Positions 46,186-58,015 of a stretch of DNA of 64,000 nt are shown piece by piece. The position numbers and the translations under genes were made by a program. This DNA is from Rehmannia glutinosa. Its lineage: Eukaryota > Streptophyta > Magnoliopsida > Lamiales > Orobanchaceae. Numbering within the stretch: position 1 is the first letter of the stretch; the number at the start of each line of letters is the position of its first letter. The stretch spans positions 56,179,950 through 56,243,949 of the forward strand of contig CM071928.1 in the NCBI GenBank assembly GCA_016081115.2, in the 5' to 3' direction. The notes below the pieces were generated by a model. That model was not told where the DNA came from. It ran no database searches and was given only the letters and a program-made list of their open reading frames with translations.

Positions 46186-48733
46186 GCATTGCATGTTGAT
46201 TTCATGTATCAAATTGTGAAAATTCTCAAGTGTTGCTCAAAAATGCTATTTATTGCAATTTAGGTGCATGCATGTACATTTTGATGATGTATTTGATGAA
46301 TTATGATATTCATGATTTATTTGACTTATAACCTAGAAAAGTCGAACATAATTGATTAAACTTGAATTTTTGGACTTAAAATACAAAAATGGCAAATTGG
46401 TGGACTTAATTGCAAGAAAATAAAGCTTAAGGGACTCCCCTGTATTTTTTGAATTTTGGGACTGTACTCAGGTTCAAAAATGATATTTGGACATTTTAAT
46501 AAAGTTTTGAGATAAATAAAATCAATCCTTAAAATCCTAAGGACTAGTTTGTAAAAATTTAGAAGTTTAAGGGCTAGTTGCAAATTTCGAAACTATGCCC
46601 GCCCCACTTTTAAAATTTGAAATTTTAATTCTTAAGGGACTGCAAATAATTTAATTTAAAGTTTTTCCAAAAATCCAAGTGTTTAGAGGTTGGATAGTAA
46701 TTTTATAAAAATTGAGGGACCAAATTGTAAAACATTAAACTTGAGGACCCAAAATAAAATTTCCAGGACTGGTACAGTCCATGTACCTGGAAATACTATT
46801 TTAACTATAACCTTATGATATTTGAAACCCAAGGTTCAAATTTCATAACAATTGGACCCCTAAAAGCCTTAAAGGCAATTAATTAAAAATGGGACAAACA
46901 TGAGATTTTCAAAGGTTAAAGGACCTATAATTATTTCTTTTAAAAACTTCTTTTGTCCCAATATCCTACTGACCTTAGTGATATTTTACAATTGGAATCA
47001 TATTAAAATCCCTTCCGGTTTGTGAGATCTAATTATTTTAAAGTTAGGGCCCGAAATGATAATTTTAACAAATATAGGGCCAATGTAAGAATTTTATAAA
47101 AACTTGACCTCAAAACTTTAAAAATCTGAATCTTTGAACAATTTAGAGAATTTAGGAACTGACCTTATAATTTTTCAAGGTCGGGAAATTGATTTATTCA
47201 ATTTTTAACCCCAAAAGTATTGGTTTTTACAAAACAAGGCTAATTGTAATTTTTTCTTTTAACAAGGACGTAACTCAAATTATTTTCTTTTAAGAACAGC
47301 CCTGGAACCTCTGACTTATAATAATTATTTAAAATATTTTATTTTCTCAAAAATCCCATGACTTATCGAATCGTCTTCACCGATTAATACGCGATCGCGG
47401 GGCGACTTCCTCGTCTTGCGGTTCCAAACCTATAACGGGACATATGTCCCACCTAATTCTTCAAGACATCGAAGATTACTTATACTCTCGATAATTATCT
47501 TCATCCAAATTACTCCACCAACGCCAATAAATGCCACACGCGATTTCGAAAAGTTTTTCTGAACTGCTTCCCTGAATCAATATACTCGACTGCCTGGTTG
47601 ACATCCCGTACTTGTAAATATTTGCTGCCTGAGTCAACTTGGTGTGCCGAGCTCACAGTTGGAATGGATACGTCAGGGATGGAACCGGGTAGCTCGGCTG
47701 CTATTCCACTCTCCGGCCCCATCGTCCTAATCCTGCAACTGAGGGATGGAGTTTGTCCAAGGGAAACGGGTTGTAGTACTTGAGGTATAATCATGATTAT
47801 GACAATCCAGGCCTAGCTAGCTCTATTGCGGATTTGTCTTTGCCTATGGAGCGATATGGTGACAGGTCTTGGACCATCTTCCTCGGAGAGTTACAAGGAA
47901 GAACGAATGAATCGCTGTCTGATCCACACGATTCTGGAGTTACTCGGACCCGTTTGTTTGGCGCTAGAAATTCGTATGCAACCGCTATTTGTATTGCATT
48001 GGTTGGCACTACAAATTCGTACGTAACCACTACTTGTCTTGCATGGATTGGCATTACATTCCGTACGCAATCCTACCTGTCTTGCTCGAATCACATAGTG
48101 CTTGTATGATCACGAACTTTTTCTTAAACTGTATAAGTATATTATTTTAATTATATATATCACGATGCTTGTGAACTGTATGTGAAACCACGCATCATGA
48201 CTCAAACATTTTTCATACAATAATTTTCTTGCATTAACTATATATATCACCACACTTGCACATGATCACCCAATCCACTGAGAAGTTTTTTCTCATCCCC
48301 TCCTATTTTCTAACGGCTAGATGAGGAGTACGTTGAAGATGCCGAACCTGCCACAGATTGATTTCCCGTGCTCTGCCTGTTGGACTTGCTTCCTGTTATT
48401 GATGATGTTGGACTTATTTCTTTTACTTTTGCTGATGTTGGACTTTCTTCTATTCCATCTTCCAATTTGGACTGTAACTTAAGGGCGTAGGACCCTTTGA
48501 CACTTAAGTTTGTGGTGTGATGTGTACTTTGTTTCTTTCGTTGGACTGCAAGCTAATTCGGATAGTTCTGAACTCGGATATTTCTGTTGGGTTGTAATTT
48601 GTACTGGTACTTGTAGTTTATTTCCGCTGCTTTAGAATCTATTTCATTTGGGATCTTGTTATTATTTGTTTAGACTTTGGTTTATTCTATTTAAGTTGTT
48701 GATCGTCGTCGCGTACCCGTTTGGGGCGTGGCA
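44643..48733 (+). repeat. 5' LTR of the chromovirus, 4.1 kb
   Basis: Non-coding as far as can be seen. Several open stretches of 60-140 codons occur but are low-complexity or unsupported. It includes an AT dinucleotide run at about 46154-46182 and many GGGAC and AAGGG spacers typical of these LTRs. The partner LTR is not in the window, so the boundaries rest on TG...CA ends and the primer site. Confidence 0.7.
46154..46182. repeat. (AT)n microsatellite in the LTR
   Basis: About 14 perfect TA repeats. Confidence 0.9.
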
Positions 48734-48740
48734 ATTAGAG

Positions 48741-48752
48741 TGGTATCAGAGC
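48741..48752 (+). promoter_or_regulatory. Initiator-Met primer-binding site of the chromovirus
   Basis: TGGTATCAGAGC lies seven bases after the LTR end. Confidence 0.88.
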
Positions 48753-49026
48753 TCGGCTAGTAAGATGGAAACTTACACCGAGTTGACCCAGGATAGGACC
48801 CTCGGTCTATGTTGGATAGTACCGCGATTTGACTAATTAGGTGAAATTGATTTCAAAATGGCATAGAACCGTATTATTGATGCTTAGACGGAGTTAAGAA
48901 TTTTATACTTGGAGATCCCACAGTAATACTTGTCTTGACTTAGTTGACTCTTGACTGACTTTCTTTATTTTCCTCTATCCTTCCATTTATATTCATCCAA
49001 CCCATCTTATTTGTGTTTTGACCAGA

Positions 49027-50105
49027 ATGGCAGAAAATAGGGGACGTGGAAGACCCCACCGAATTCCCCGTGAGGACAACGATGTCCCTAGGGAACGTGT
49101 ACCTTCACCAAATTTGCCACCACCTCCTCCACCAGCTGCATGAGAGAATTTAACTGCACAGGCTCTGCAACAGATCTTGGTTTTCATGAGGCAGCAAGCA
49201 AAGCCCAATCAACGTGCACTGAACCCGACCGAGAGGCGAATGATCCAGTTCTAGAACGCTTTCTGTGGTTTGACCCACTGGCTTTCTTGGGAGAGCCAGG
49301 CGATTTGAAAGCGGAAGATTGGGTTGAGAAACTGGAGAACATGTTTAACGCTCTTCAATACTCTGACGAGCAAAAGATGATGCTTGCTGTATTTCGATTG
49401 GCGTCGGCAACTAGGGATTGGTGGAGATCTGTTGAAAGGAAATAGGACCAGGACATGGTAGCCAGAACTTGGGAGAATTTCTTGGCTGAATTTAATGAAC
49501 AGTATATCCCTCAAGTGGTAAAGAAAGCACGTCGGGACGAATTCCATATGCTGAGACAGGGGAACATGTCAGTGGCCCAATATGAGTCAGAATTCCATAG
49601 ACTGTCCAAGTACGCTCTGAGGACAATCAATACTGAGGAGGATAAACTGTACAAGTTCACAAGGGGATTGAAACTGGAACTTCAGAAACAACTTCTGACT
49701 GTTGAACTGGCCAAATATTTAGCCGTGGTGAAGGCAGCTCTCCGCATTGAGTAGGGATTGAACCGCATTGGGCAGATCCAACAGAACAGACCATCAAACA
49801 GTCTGAAAAGGGCAGCTATGGGGCAGCCATCTAAGCAGCCTGCCAAGTTTCAGAAGGGACCAGTTGCTAGAACGGATAAGGGGAAAGGACTAGTTCAAGG
49901 AAAGCCGGGACAGACGTGCGCACACTACCAGAAATCGGGACATACTGCCAATGATTGTTGGCGCAAACAAGGAAGGTGCTTGCGCCGTGGCAGTAATCAG
50001 CATCAGCTGAAGGATTGCCCAAAATATGAGGATAAGAACAAGCAGATGCAGAGATAGAGGCCGGGCAATGGACAAGGTAACAGGGCGAGGATGCCCGCTT
50101 GAGCA
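49027..50105 (+). pseudogene. Chromovirus gag with TAG and TGA stops and a frameshift
   Basis: The start is ATG at 49027 (MAENRGRGRPHRIPRED). The capsid domain is recognisable by FLGEPGDLKAEDWVEKLENM (about 49290), then FNEQYIPQVVKKARRDEF, GNMSVAQYESEFHRLSKYA and LTVELAKYLAVVKAALRIE. A nucleocapsid region with CAHYQKSGHTANDC and a second Cys/His cluster lies at 49915-50030. Gag makes the particle and binds the RNA. TGA at about 49141, TAG at 49443, 49752 and 50055, and TGA at 50101 lie in the reading frame. Each TAG is one C-to-T step from CAG and the TGAs from CGA. One frameshift lies near 49250. Confidence 0.82.
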
Positions 50106-50760
50106 TTTGCACTAGCCGGACATGAGGCTCCGGAGGCAACAAACGTGGTGGAAGGTACGTTTCTAGTATCTGACCACTATGCTAAAGTACTGTTTGACCC
50201 TGGATCATCGCATTCATTTGTCGCACCGCATTTTGTACACAAGCTGCATGCATGCATGGAACATATGCCTATATGTCTAGAAGTATCAACTCCTATGGGT
50301 GCAAGCCAGATAACATACATCATCTATAATGCATGCGAATTTAATATTGATGAGATAAATTTTCCTGCTGATCTGATCTTATTACCTATATCCGAATACG
50401 ACGAGATAGTGGAAATGAACTGGCTATCAACACACCATGCACATATGGACTGCCATCGCAAGTCAAACTATGCGAACCTGGAAAACCCAAAGTGGAAATT
50501 TCGGGAAGGGCACGAGTTAACATTGCCCCAATCATTTCAGCAATGAAAGCAAGAAAGACGATCACTAGAGGGGCGCAAGTGTACTTGGCATTTGTAATCA
50601 ACAAACCCAAGGTTGAGACGCAAATTCACCAAGTGCCCATAGTATCGGAATACACAAATGTATTTCCACAAGAACTCACCACTGTCTCTCCAGATTGGGA
50701 AGTCGAGTTCACCATCGAGGTATTACCGGAAACCGCCCCGATTGCTAGAACGCCATATAG
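50106..50760 (+). pseudogene. Chromovirus protease and linker
   Basis: The aspartic protease motif is LFDPGSSHSFVAPHFV at 50190-50240, where the usual DSG/DTG triad reads DPG, so an active-site residue is altered or mis-sequenced. It is followed by VSTPMGASQ and a DLILLPISEYDEI segment where the usual Gypsy form is DxILGMDWL (NWLSTHHA). A frameshift near 50490 joins it to the linker leading to the reverse transcriptase (VPIVSEYTNVFPQEL and APIARTPYRM). Confidence 0.78.
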
Positions 50761-51393
50761 AATGGTCCTATTGAGTTGTAAGAGTTGAAGACTCAATTGC
50801 AGAAGTTGATGGATGTGGGATTTATCCGACCGAGTACGTCTCCATGGGGAGCACCGGTACTATTCGTCAAGAAGAAGGATGGCACATCAAGACTGTGTAT
50901 AGATTACCGCGATCTTAATAGCGTGACCATCAAGAACAAATATCCCCTCCTAATAATAGACAAACTGTTCAATCAGCTTCAAGGAGCGATGGTGTACTCG
51001 AAGTTTGATTTACAACAAGAATATTACCAACTGAAGATCCGTGAAGAAGACATTTCTAAGACCGCATTCTAGACCAGATATGGACACTACGAGTTTGTAG
51101 TAATGCCTTTCGGTCTGACGAACGCACCTGCAGCGTTTATGTATCTGATCCATCGAGTCTTTCGACCTTATTTGGATCAGTTCGTAGTGATATTCATTGA
51201 TGACATACTCGCATACTCTTAGTCTAGAGAAGAGCACGAACGTCATCTGAAAATGGTTTTAGAGACACTACAAGAGCATAAGTTGTATGCCAAGTTCAAC
51301 AAGTGTGAATTTTGGCTAAGTGAAGTCGCATTCTTGGGACACATAATATCCGACAATGGGATCACAGTAGATCCATCGAAGGTACAAACAGTG
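50761..51393 (+). pseudogene. Chromovirus reverse transcriptase, truncated by Copia insertion
   Basis: The RT palm is clear, with VGFIRPSTSPWGAPVLFVKK, RLCIDYRDLNSVTIKNKYPL and SKFDLQQEYYQLKI, then after TAG at 51070 RYGHYEFVVMPFGLTNAPAA. The catalytic VIFIDDILAYS lies at 51190-51220, followed by a second TAG, then LYAKFNKCEFW and VAFLGHIISDNGI. Thus all catalytic motifs of the polymerase are preserved apart from stops. The gene stops at 51393, where the minus-strand Copia LTR begins. Flanking bases CAGTG (51389-51393) are the candidate target duplication. Confidence 0.88.
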
Positions 51394-52977
51394 TGTAGGT
51401 CCCAAGGGGTGTAAGTAAGGTTTAGAAACGGGGGATTGAATAAACCTTACCAACTTTTTGATTTTAGTCCTTTTAAAATTATTACAGAGTTAATACATAG
51501 CTAAGTCCTTGAGGGACAACTAAGTTAGTTAATCAGCAGAGTTAGCCATTCAACAGACTCGATAGAGCTGTTGATAGAATAACTCAGCAGTTTAGTCTTA
51601 CCCTTAACTTGGCTGTGATGAGTTTTTCAGCGGAAGACTTAACACCCTTGAATTTGATTTAACTTCATTTTACCACTTGATTTTAGCACTTAGTTATTTA
51701 TCAGTTGGATAACAAATTATCAGCAGATATGAAATGAGTATGCATAAATATAAATATGCTGAAATGTAAATGACACAAGTAATTTTTATAGAGGTTCGAA
51801 GATGGGGTAATTCTTCTAATCCTCTCTTCTCCAATTCCTGGAGGAATCCACTAAGTAATGATCAATTCCCAAAGTGGTTATCAGTCTAGAGACAAGTCTT
51901 GATCATGCAGCTGACTTGCTCCTTGGACTCAGTCTAGAGATGCCTTGGTCACACAACTGGCTTCTCGTCCGACTCATCTTCTTCACAGGGCAGCTGCCTT
52001 GCTACTTCAGCTCACTTTCTCAAGCTTCTTAGATTTGATCACGAAGCCCTCCAATAACTTGAGATTGGTTCGACCTTGAACCTTCCTACAATCCTCCTTG
52101 GAAAGTAGACCCCTTTTGATTCTTCAAAAGTTTCCTCTTCAACAGATTGAAGTTGTCTTTCCTTCACAGCTTGTGTTGGATCGATTTTCTTCGAGATTTA
52201 GGCTTGAGGATTTTGCTTGAATATCTTGAGAATATTTTGCAGGTTACAAATTTAATAATGCTTGTTCGTTCGTGGTTCAGGTAATCAACGTAACCTTTTC
52301 TCAATGAAATTCCTCAGCCTTTTATAGTGAACTTTCAAAAATCTGCCCGTTGAAGAGATAGGCTGATTTTCAAAAGTCACTTGTGTTCGTTGGCTTGTAT
52401 TTTCTTGGTATTCAGTCTTGAGATGTAGACCTTTCCTTGTATTAATTGAATGTCCGACTTTTTCGATTTTGACACGAAAAGTGCTTCCCATTGGTTTATT
52501 CTTTTGCACGCTTCTCGGGATCGAAAGCGATTTAAGACATGGCATCATGGAAGTATTACTTATTTAAGTAAAGTTCTTGACTTCGTGCAACGGATTCTTT
52601 TCGATTAACTCCTCTTTGCTTGTTGCCTTTTCCCGTAGGTGACTTGAGTCCGCTCCAATCATTGAAAGACTCATCCGTCACTTCAACTCTTGACATGGCT
52701 CCTCAAGTTGACTTAATCGACTCTTCACACACTGCCCCCTTTGTTACATCTGCAGTCGAGTCCTTGATCTTCTATTTTGGCCATACTCAGTTGTTCCTCA
52801 GCGGAGTCTTCACTTCACTTCTTCAGTTGACTTCTTGTATTCCCAGGCATAACTGATTTGACTCAGCTCATTCAGCCCTATCTATTACAATGAAAATTAC
52901 AAGGAAAATAGGGTGCCAACATTCTAATCTAAGATTTACATGACATTCATCAAAATCTACAAAATAATTTCCCAACA
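51394..52977 (-). repeat. 3' LTR of the minus-strand Copia element
   Basis: The complement starts TGTTGGGAAATT and ends GGGACCTACA. The TATA box lies at about 52318-52327 on the minus strand. Confidence 0.92.
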
Positions 52978-53290
52978 ATTTCTCCCTTTTTCATGATGCC
53001 AAAACTTAAAATCATTAAGCAACATGTAAACAACAAAGATACATACAGACAATGCATTAACAAAGAATGTATGCGTAGAATCAATCATTTTATTGATCAT
53101 AGCATTCTTGTCCTTTACACAGCTGTTTACAGGGTACATCAGAGCATAATCATATACAGGCAAACTTCAAGCATCTATGCTGAGATACAAGTAGAGTGAA
53201 AATACAACAATACTTTATTGAATGTACAGATGACTTACACATATATGTATTTACAAAAGTAAGATACATGAAGGGGTTGGCAGCAACACT

Positions 53291-56200
53291 TCATCGCCTT
53301 CGCTGCCTCCTTCTTTCTTCTTCAGCTCTGTCATCATCAACTCTCTTTCTTTTCTTTTCATCTTCAGTTGTTTTCTTCTTTTCATAGGCTTTCTTCGCAG
53401 CATCGTCTTTTCTTTTCCTTTCTTGCCTTTCTTGCCACAGCTGATCTTGCCTTTTATTTTCCTCCTCGATTCTTTTCACGTATTCAGCATTCTTCCTAAC
53501 CACTTCCCGATTAGCTACTTCATCATACGCAGCCCAGTAGATCCTTCCCTTCTTGCCTGGATCCACATATTCAATGTTTTTGGGTAGAGGTCTAGGTTGA
53601 AAACCTCTTCCTCCACCACTTCTTCCTCCTCCTCTGGGTGTATATGGTACGAGAGTTTTCTTCTTACCAGCTGAATGGCTGCTGGTAGTCTGCTGCCTAT
53701 CAGCTTCGTCGCATAACTTCAGACCCTTCTCCCAGTACAAATCCCAGGCTTGGGCTACATACATGTTTTTGAAGTAACCTTCGGATTCGAGCGTTTTAAG
53801 TTCTTCAACTGATTTTGGCTCGTCTCCATCATCTGGAATAGAATCTGTGTCCTTTCCTGCCGGAATGCTGCCATAAGTTTTTAGTACTTCTAGAACACGG
53901 GCATCCGTCTTTCTTTCAACCTCCTTCATCCATGCTTCCACAATTTTTCTCTTCTCAAACATAAGCACAACAGAGTGTTGGAGCGGCAGAGCCATTGGAA
54001 GTTTGCTGATTATCGATGCTATGACATGACCTTGCTGAGGGGTTTCAGCAAGCATTAAGGTCACATCCTTTGACCTTTCCCCCTCTACAGCTTTTCCCTT
54101 CTCATTCTTCTTTTCAACAGCTGTTTGCTCCTTCTCCTTCTTCTTCTCAACAACCGTCTCTTCCTTCAACTTCCTCAGGTATTCCTCTTCTCCCTTTTTG
54201 GCATCAGCAAAAGAGACAGGAACCCCTGGAAACATCAATGAGCATGAAATCCGTCGGTGAGAGAGCCGAGTTTTGCTTGGAGTCTGCTGCGGCATATGCT
54301 GTGCGAAATTCTGAGCGAGTGGCTTTCGATTCAGCTGCCACCAGTTTCATTTCAGCCATGAGAAGGGTGAACTTCGTATTCATGTTCTCCTTAACAAACA
54401 TAATTTCTTTTCGATGAAATTCACGCAGCTGCTCCATTTCAGTTGTGTGAGAGGCATGCATTCTATCAACATTGGCCTTCATCCTCTGCTTCATATCACC
54501 ATTGTCAGCACTCCAAACCAGCATCTTGTTGTACAATGCCTTGAAATATCGGACTTGTTCATATCGCATTGTACTCTGCTGCTGACACCATTCCCTAATC
54601 CGTACCACAATCCCTCGTAAAGTCCGTGAGGGTGGCATCTCTATTGTCCAGGACGCATATCTAGTGAGGCCTGGTGTCGCTCGATCTTCTCAATCTCTCC
54701 TGATTTTCTTGAAGACTTCACGGATCTCGAGTTGTCACGGATTGGTGGCGGCCATGCAACATCAAAATCAAAGTCTGCTGGAACAATGGAGTCGGTGGGA
54801 ATTACTGGATCTGCTCGGATGATCTACTCTTGAGCTGTCTCTTCTTCAAGGATCGGCAATTCAATTGAGAAAGTGAATGTTTCCTCAAATGCATCATCTC
54901 GCACATATGGGATCGATTGTACAGTTGTTCGTGCCTTTGATGATCTGGGGTTTAGTCGATCCCGCCGCACTTTGGGAGCCTCGCGCAGATGACTCCGGTC
55001 TCTCACCGGGCCTGGTTGAGTGGATTGGCCACCGATTGAGCCTCACTGCCTTAATGCCTTCTTCGGCCTCGATGAGATTCTCGCTAAATGAATTTCCTTG
55101 TCCTCAGCTGCACCATCAGCTTCATCAGAGGATTATGAAGCCTGGGGGCTTGGTTCATCATCAAAGTTGAACTTTTGACGAGCAACAAGAGTGGACTCAG
55201 CTTCGTCTTCAGATCCCAGAAAGGATATATCAGGGTTGTCCTGGGAATCATGAAGAGCACTAATATCCTTTTCTGATTCAACAATGATGACATGAGGGAT
55301 GCTCTTATCTTCTTGAGTTTTACCCAGGGAAATCTCAACCTCCCTTGGGCCTTCAATACCTCCAACAGTCTCAACTGCAGCGAGGTCTTCTACAATCCCT
55401 TCAACAGACGCAACTGTCTTAGGGTCTTGGACAGTGGCATCTCAAGGAGTCTCAACCCCTTGGATTGCACTTTCAGTGCCCAAAGTGTTAACTCCCGAGG
55501 TATTTCCAACCTATGCCTCGACTGCACCAGAAGCGTCCCAGCATGCAAAGTAGTTGGCACTTCAGCTGGGACTGTCCTAGCTTCGTCAGTGTCAGTCTGA
55601 TGTGGTTCTCTTTCCTTTTCCACTTCGCCTGCTTTTTGCAATGTTGAGTTATCTGCAACATCCTCCGACCTTGCTGCAGTGGAGTGAGTTTCCCCCTCAG
55701 CTGGCACACCAGATGAGTGACTGATGGTGGGGTCACTCTTCTCCGCACTCATTACCTTCCGCTGAGTGCTGGGGCTGAGGGTCGGTGGTAAAACACCTTG
55801 AGGGGTGGCTCAACTGGGTGCCCAAGTTCCCGCCACCGCCGTTCCCGAGAGTCATTTGGTGAGTGCACCGGGAGGTGGTGGCGACTATAGTTGTGGCAAT
55901 TTGCTGCACCACTCCCAAAGGATCCAATTCTAGGTGAGCCTGAGATGATTCTCCTGGTCCTTCCATCATCTGCTGCTCATGCATCAACCTGGATTCCTTT
56001 AGAGCTTGCTACATGTCTAACTTCTCTGTTGCAGCCATGGGATCCAAGTCTTCATCACTCTCAGAGAGCATATCAAGATGAGAGTGAGCGTGTTCTAGAG
56101 TTCCAGTAAAATGACATATATTTGCCTTCTCCAGTGCACGGGCTTGCTCTTTAGCTTTGTCCTTCTCATCCACCTTTATGATACGGAGGAGGTCCATGCA

Positions 56201-56348
56201 GTGCCCTTCGTCGAGAGCCGTTCGGACACTGGTAACTCCAAGGAATTTGCAGTAATTCCTCTTCCTCCTCGATAAATTTAGGGCATTCGAACTGCACCCT
56301 GGAATGACTTAGCTTCCATGCCCTCCATTCACGTAGATGGTGTTGGAT
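53291..56348 (-). pseudogene. Additional ORF of the minus-strand Copia element, C-terminal part
   Basis: The C-terminal 334 codons (54295-53291) are uninterrupted. They include PGVPVSFADAKKGEEEYL, WMKEVERKTDARVLEVL, GYFKNMYVAQAWDLYWEKG, a Gly/Arg-rich patch and KNIEYVDPGKKGRIYW, and end in a long Lys/Arg/Glu helix. The preceding part (54638-54204) is coiled-coil (RMHASHTTEMEQLREFHRKE). Each block has a close counterpart at 38860-40085 in the first element. Further upstream, the CHFTGTLEHAHSHLDML motif lies at about 56070-56125. The N-terminal part lies beyond the hAT insertion, outside the window. No membrane segment or signal peptide is apparent. The function is unknown. Confidence 0.75.
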
Positions 56349-56356
56349 GTCAGGAT

Positions 56357-58015
56357 TAGGGGTGGCAAATCATGTTATCGTGTCGTGTTTCGTGTCGACA
56401 CGATAACGACACGACACGATAATGACACACATGAACACGACAGGATAAGAAATGTCCTGACACGAACACGAACACGACAATTTTCGTGTAGACACGACAC
56501 GACACGATATGACACGATAAATGTGAAAATGTTTAAGTTTCAATGATACGATATTACACGATAAGACACGATATCAAATTACACGATATGACACGAAAAA
56601 ACACGATACAAAATTACAAATTTCCAAATCAAATATAACCAGCTAACCACTGCAGTCCAAGTCCAACAAGTAATAAAAACATTTGAAAATCTCATCATGC
56701 CATACAAGACAAAACAAAACAAAACACTCTAAGAAAGATAAAATATGGTTCAACAATTCAACCATTACAGGACTTCAGTCTTCATATTACTTTCTTGCTC
56801 CAACTTGCTATATGACCAAAAACTCCAAAAAGCAATGACCTATTTGATTGACAAAAAATAATGAAATATACAATAAGTAGCAAGTTATGGAATTAATAAT
56901 TAAACAAAAGAAAAATAAAGCTTGCAAAAATGAAAATTAACAAAAAAATGATGCAAGCTTTTACTTTTCATGTAAAGGTAGAACATTCAGTTGAAGTATG
57001 AGAAACAGTCTCATCCATCACGTCTTCCACAAGCTCCTTAATAGGTAGTACACTCTCACCAACTTTGAAAAATAATAAAATGGCAATTATTAAAAGCAAC
57101 AAAACATAATTAAATAGATTAAAAATAAAAAGCCGACATATGAAACATATAAATATTAATAAAATAAAACGTTATACCTTTTTCTCCATACAACCAATCT
57201 CTTGTACAAATAATTGCTTCCACGGCATTTGGTTTGAGTGCACTTCGATATTGGTCAAGTACTCTTCCACCAACACTAAAAACAGATTCTGAAGCCACTG
57301 TAGTTATAGGAATGCACAAAATATCACGAGCTATGGAAGCGACCACAGGATATCTATATTGATTTCCTTTCCAATACTCAAGAATATCAAGATTCACTTT
57401 CACATCCATCTGTGGTTCTTCCAAATAAAGCTCCAGTTGAGATTTTTGTTGGCTTAACCCAAACTCAGTATCAAATGCATTGAATTCCTACAATGTACCA
57501 AATTAGATAACAATTATAAAAGAAACTGGTATAAAAATTAATAATTGATAATTATATTCATTGTAAATTACCTCCACCATAGCAATAGCCAATTCATTTT
57601 CATAACTAGAACTTGGATGTGGAACACCCATTGTGTTGCTCTCTTCTTGGCTAGGGAACATCTTGTAATACTCGTCAAAAAGAGCAAATAATCTCTCTTT
57701 AACTTGCAAATATTGATGAGAATTAGGCCCATAAAGTTTATTATAAGAAAACTCCACAAACTGAAGCTTGTAACGAGGATCAAAGACAACTGCTATAGTC
57801 AAAATCAAACTGAAATTATGCCAATACTTCTCAAATTTTGATAACATTTGTGATGCCATTTTCTTAATATACTCATCAGCAGCATCCTTACTTTGTCTCA
57901 ATGGTGCATAACATGTAACAATCGGACGAAAATATAAATTTGAAGTTGGGCACTTACTTCCACAAAACATGTTGGAGACTTCATAAAATAAGGCTAAGAA
58001 ACCACATATTTTCTC
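56357..58015 (-). mobile_element. hAT transposon, 3' part, with intron-containing transposase
   Basis: The terminus TAGGGGTGGCAAATC at 56357 sits inside the Copia additional ORF, next to GTCAGGAT (56349-56356), the candidate 8-bp duplication. Subterminal DNA to about 56620 is dense with CACGACACGATA repeats. The C-terminal part of the transposase gene follows on the minus strand. The element is cut at 58015 by the next Copia insertion, and its other end is not in the window. Its terminus and subterminal motif match the small elements at 4756, 16591 and 19423, so a relative of it is a candidate driver of them. Confidence 0.85.
56968..58015 (-). CDS. hAT transposase, C-terminal part, three exons
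   Basis: Exon pieces 58015-57572, 57487-57178 and 57062-56968 are joined by two introns (57571-57488 and 57177-57063). Both have GT and AG borders and keep the phase. The first piece holds the RNase-H-like catalytic region end (IAVVFDPRYKLQFVEFSYNK and NELAIAMVE). The second holds the hAT dimerisation domain (DILEYWKGNQYRYPVVASIA, PITTVASESVFSVGGRV and RSALKPNAVEAIICTRDWL). The third ends in an acidic tail (ELVEDVMDETV) and TGA. No frameshift or stop is present in this part. The N-terminal BED zinc finger and first catalytic residues lie beyond the Copia insertion and are not seen. Confidence 0.85.

Larger units (their letters stand above)
44643..51393 (+). mobile_element. Chromovirus-type Gypsy element (Tekay-like), 5' part
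   Basis: A 4091-bp LTR (44643-48733) starts TGTGAAGCCCTCG and ends GGGGCGTGGCA. It is followed by the initiator-Met primer site at 48741-48752. Gag, protease and reverse transcriptase follow in Gypsy order. The element is cut at 51393 by the minus-strand Copia LTR, so its RNase H, integrase and 3' LTR are outside the window. The very long LTR and the gag pattern suggest the Tekay lineage; a chromodomain cannot be checked because the integrase end is absent. It is itself inserted in the leader of the Athila-like element. Confidence 0.8.
51394..56356 (-). mobile_element. Minus-strand Copia element of the same family, 3' half
   Basis: A 1584-bp LTR (51394-52977) is the complement of the LTR of the element at 27964. 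The polypurine tract complement (ATTTCTCCCTTTTTC) follows at 52978-52992, so this is the 3' LTR of an element transcribed leftwards. The interior from 52993 to 56356 is the 3' untranslated region and the C-terminal part of the additional ORF. At 56357 it is cut by a hAT transposon. Its pol, gag and 5' LTR are outside the window. It interrupts the reverse transcriptase of the chromovirus. Confidence 0.9.

Noticed and set aside
47780..48109. A 109-codon plus-strand frame near the end of the chromovirus LTR
   Set aside because: Overlaps antisense frames of similar size built on the same short repeated units (CGTATGCAACC and CGTACGTAACC), so it reflects a local repeat and not a gene.
53399..54200. 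Coiled-coil region as a host myosin-like or kinesin-like gene
   Set aside because: The same protein blocks occur after pol in the Copia element at 27964, so it is retrotransposon-encoded.
56375..56620. CACGACACGATA repeats as a satellite or telomere-like array
   Set aside because: They begin directly at a hAT terminus and recur at the ends of other small hAT elements, so they are subterminal transposon repeats.
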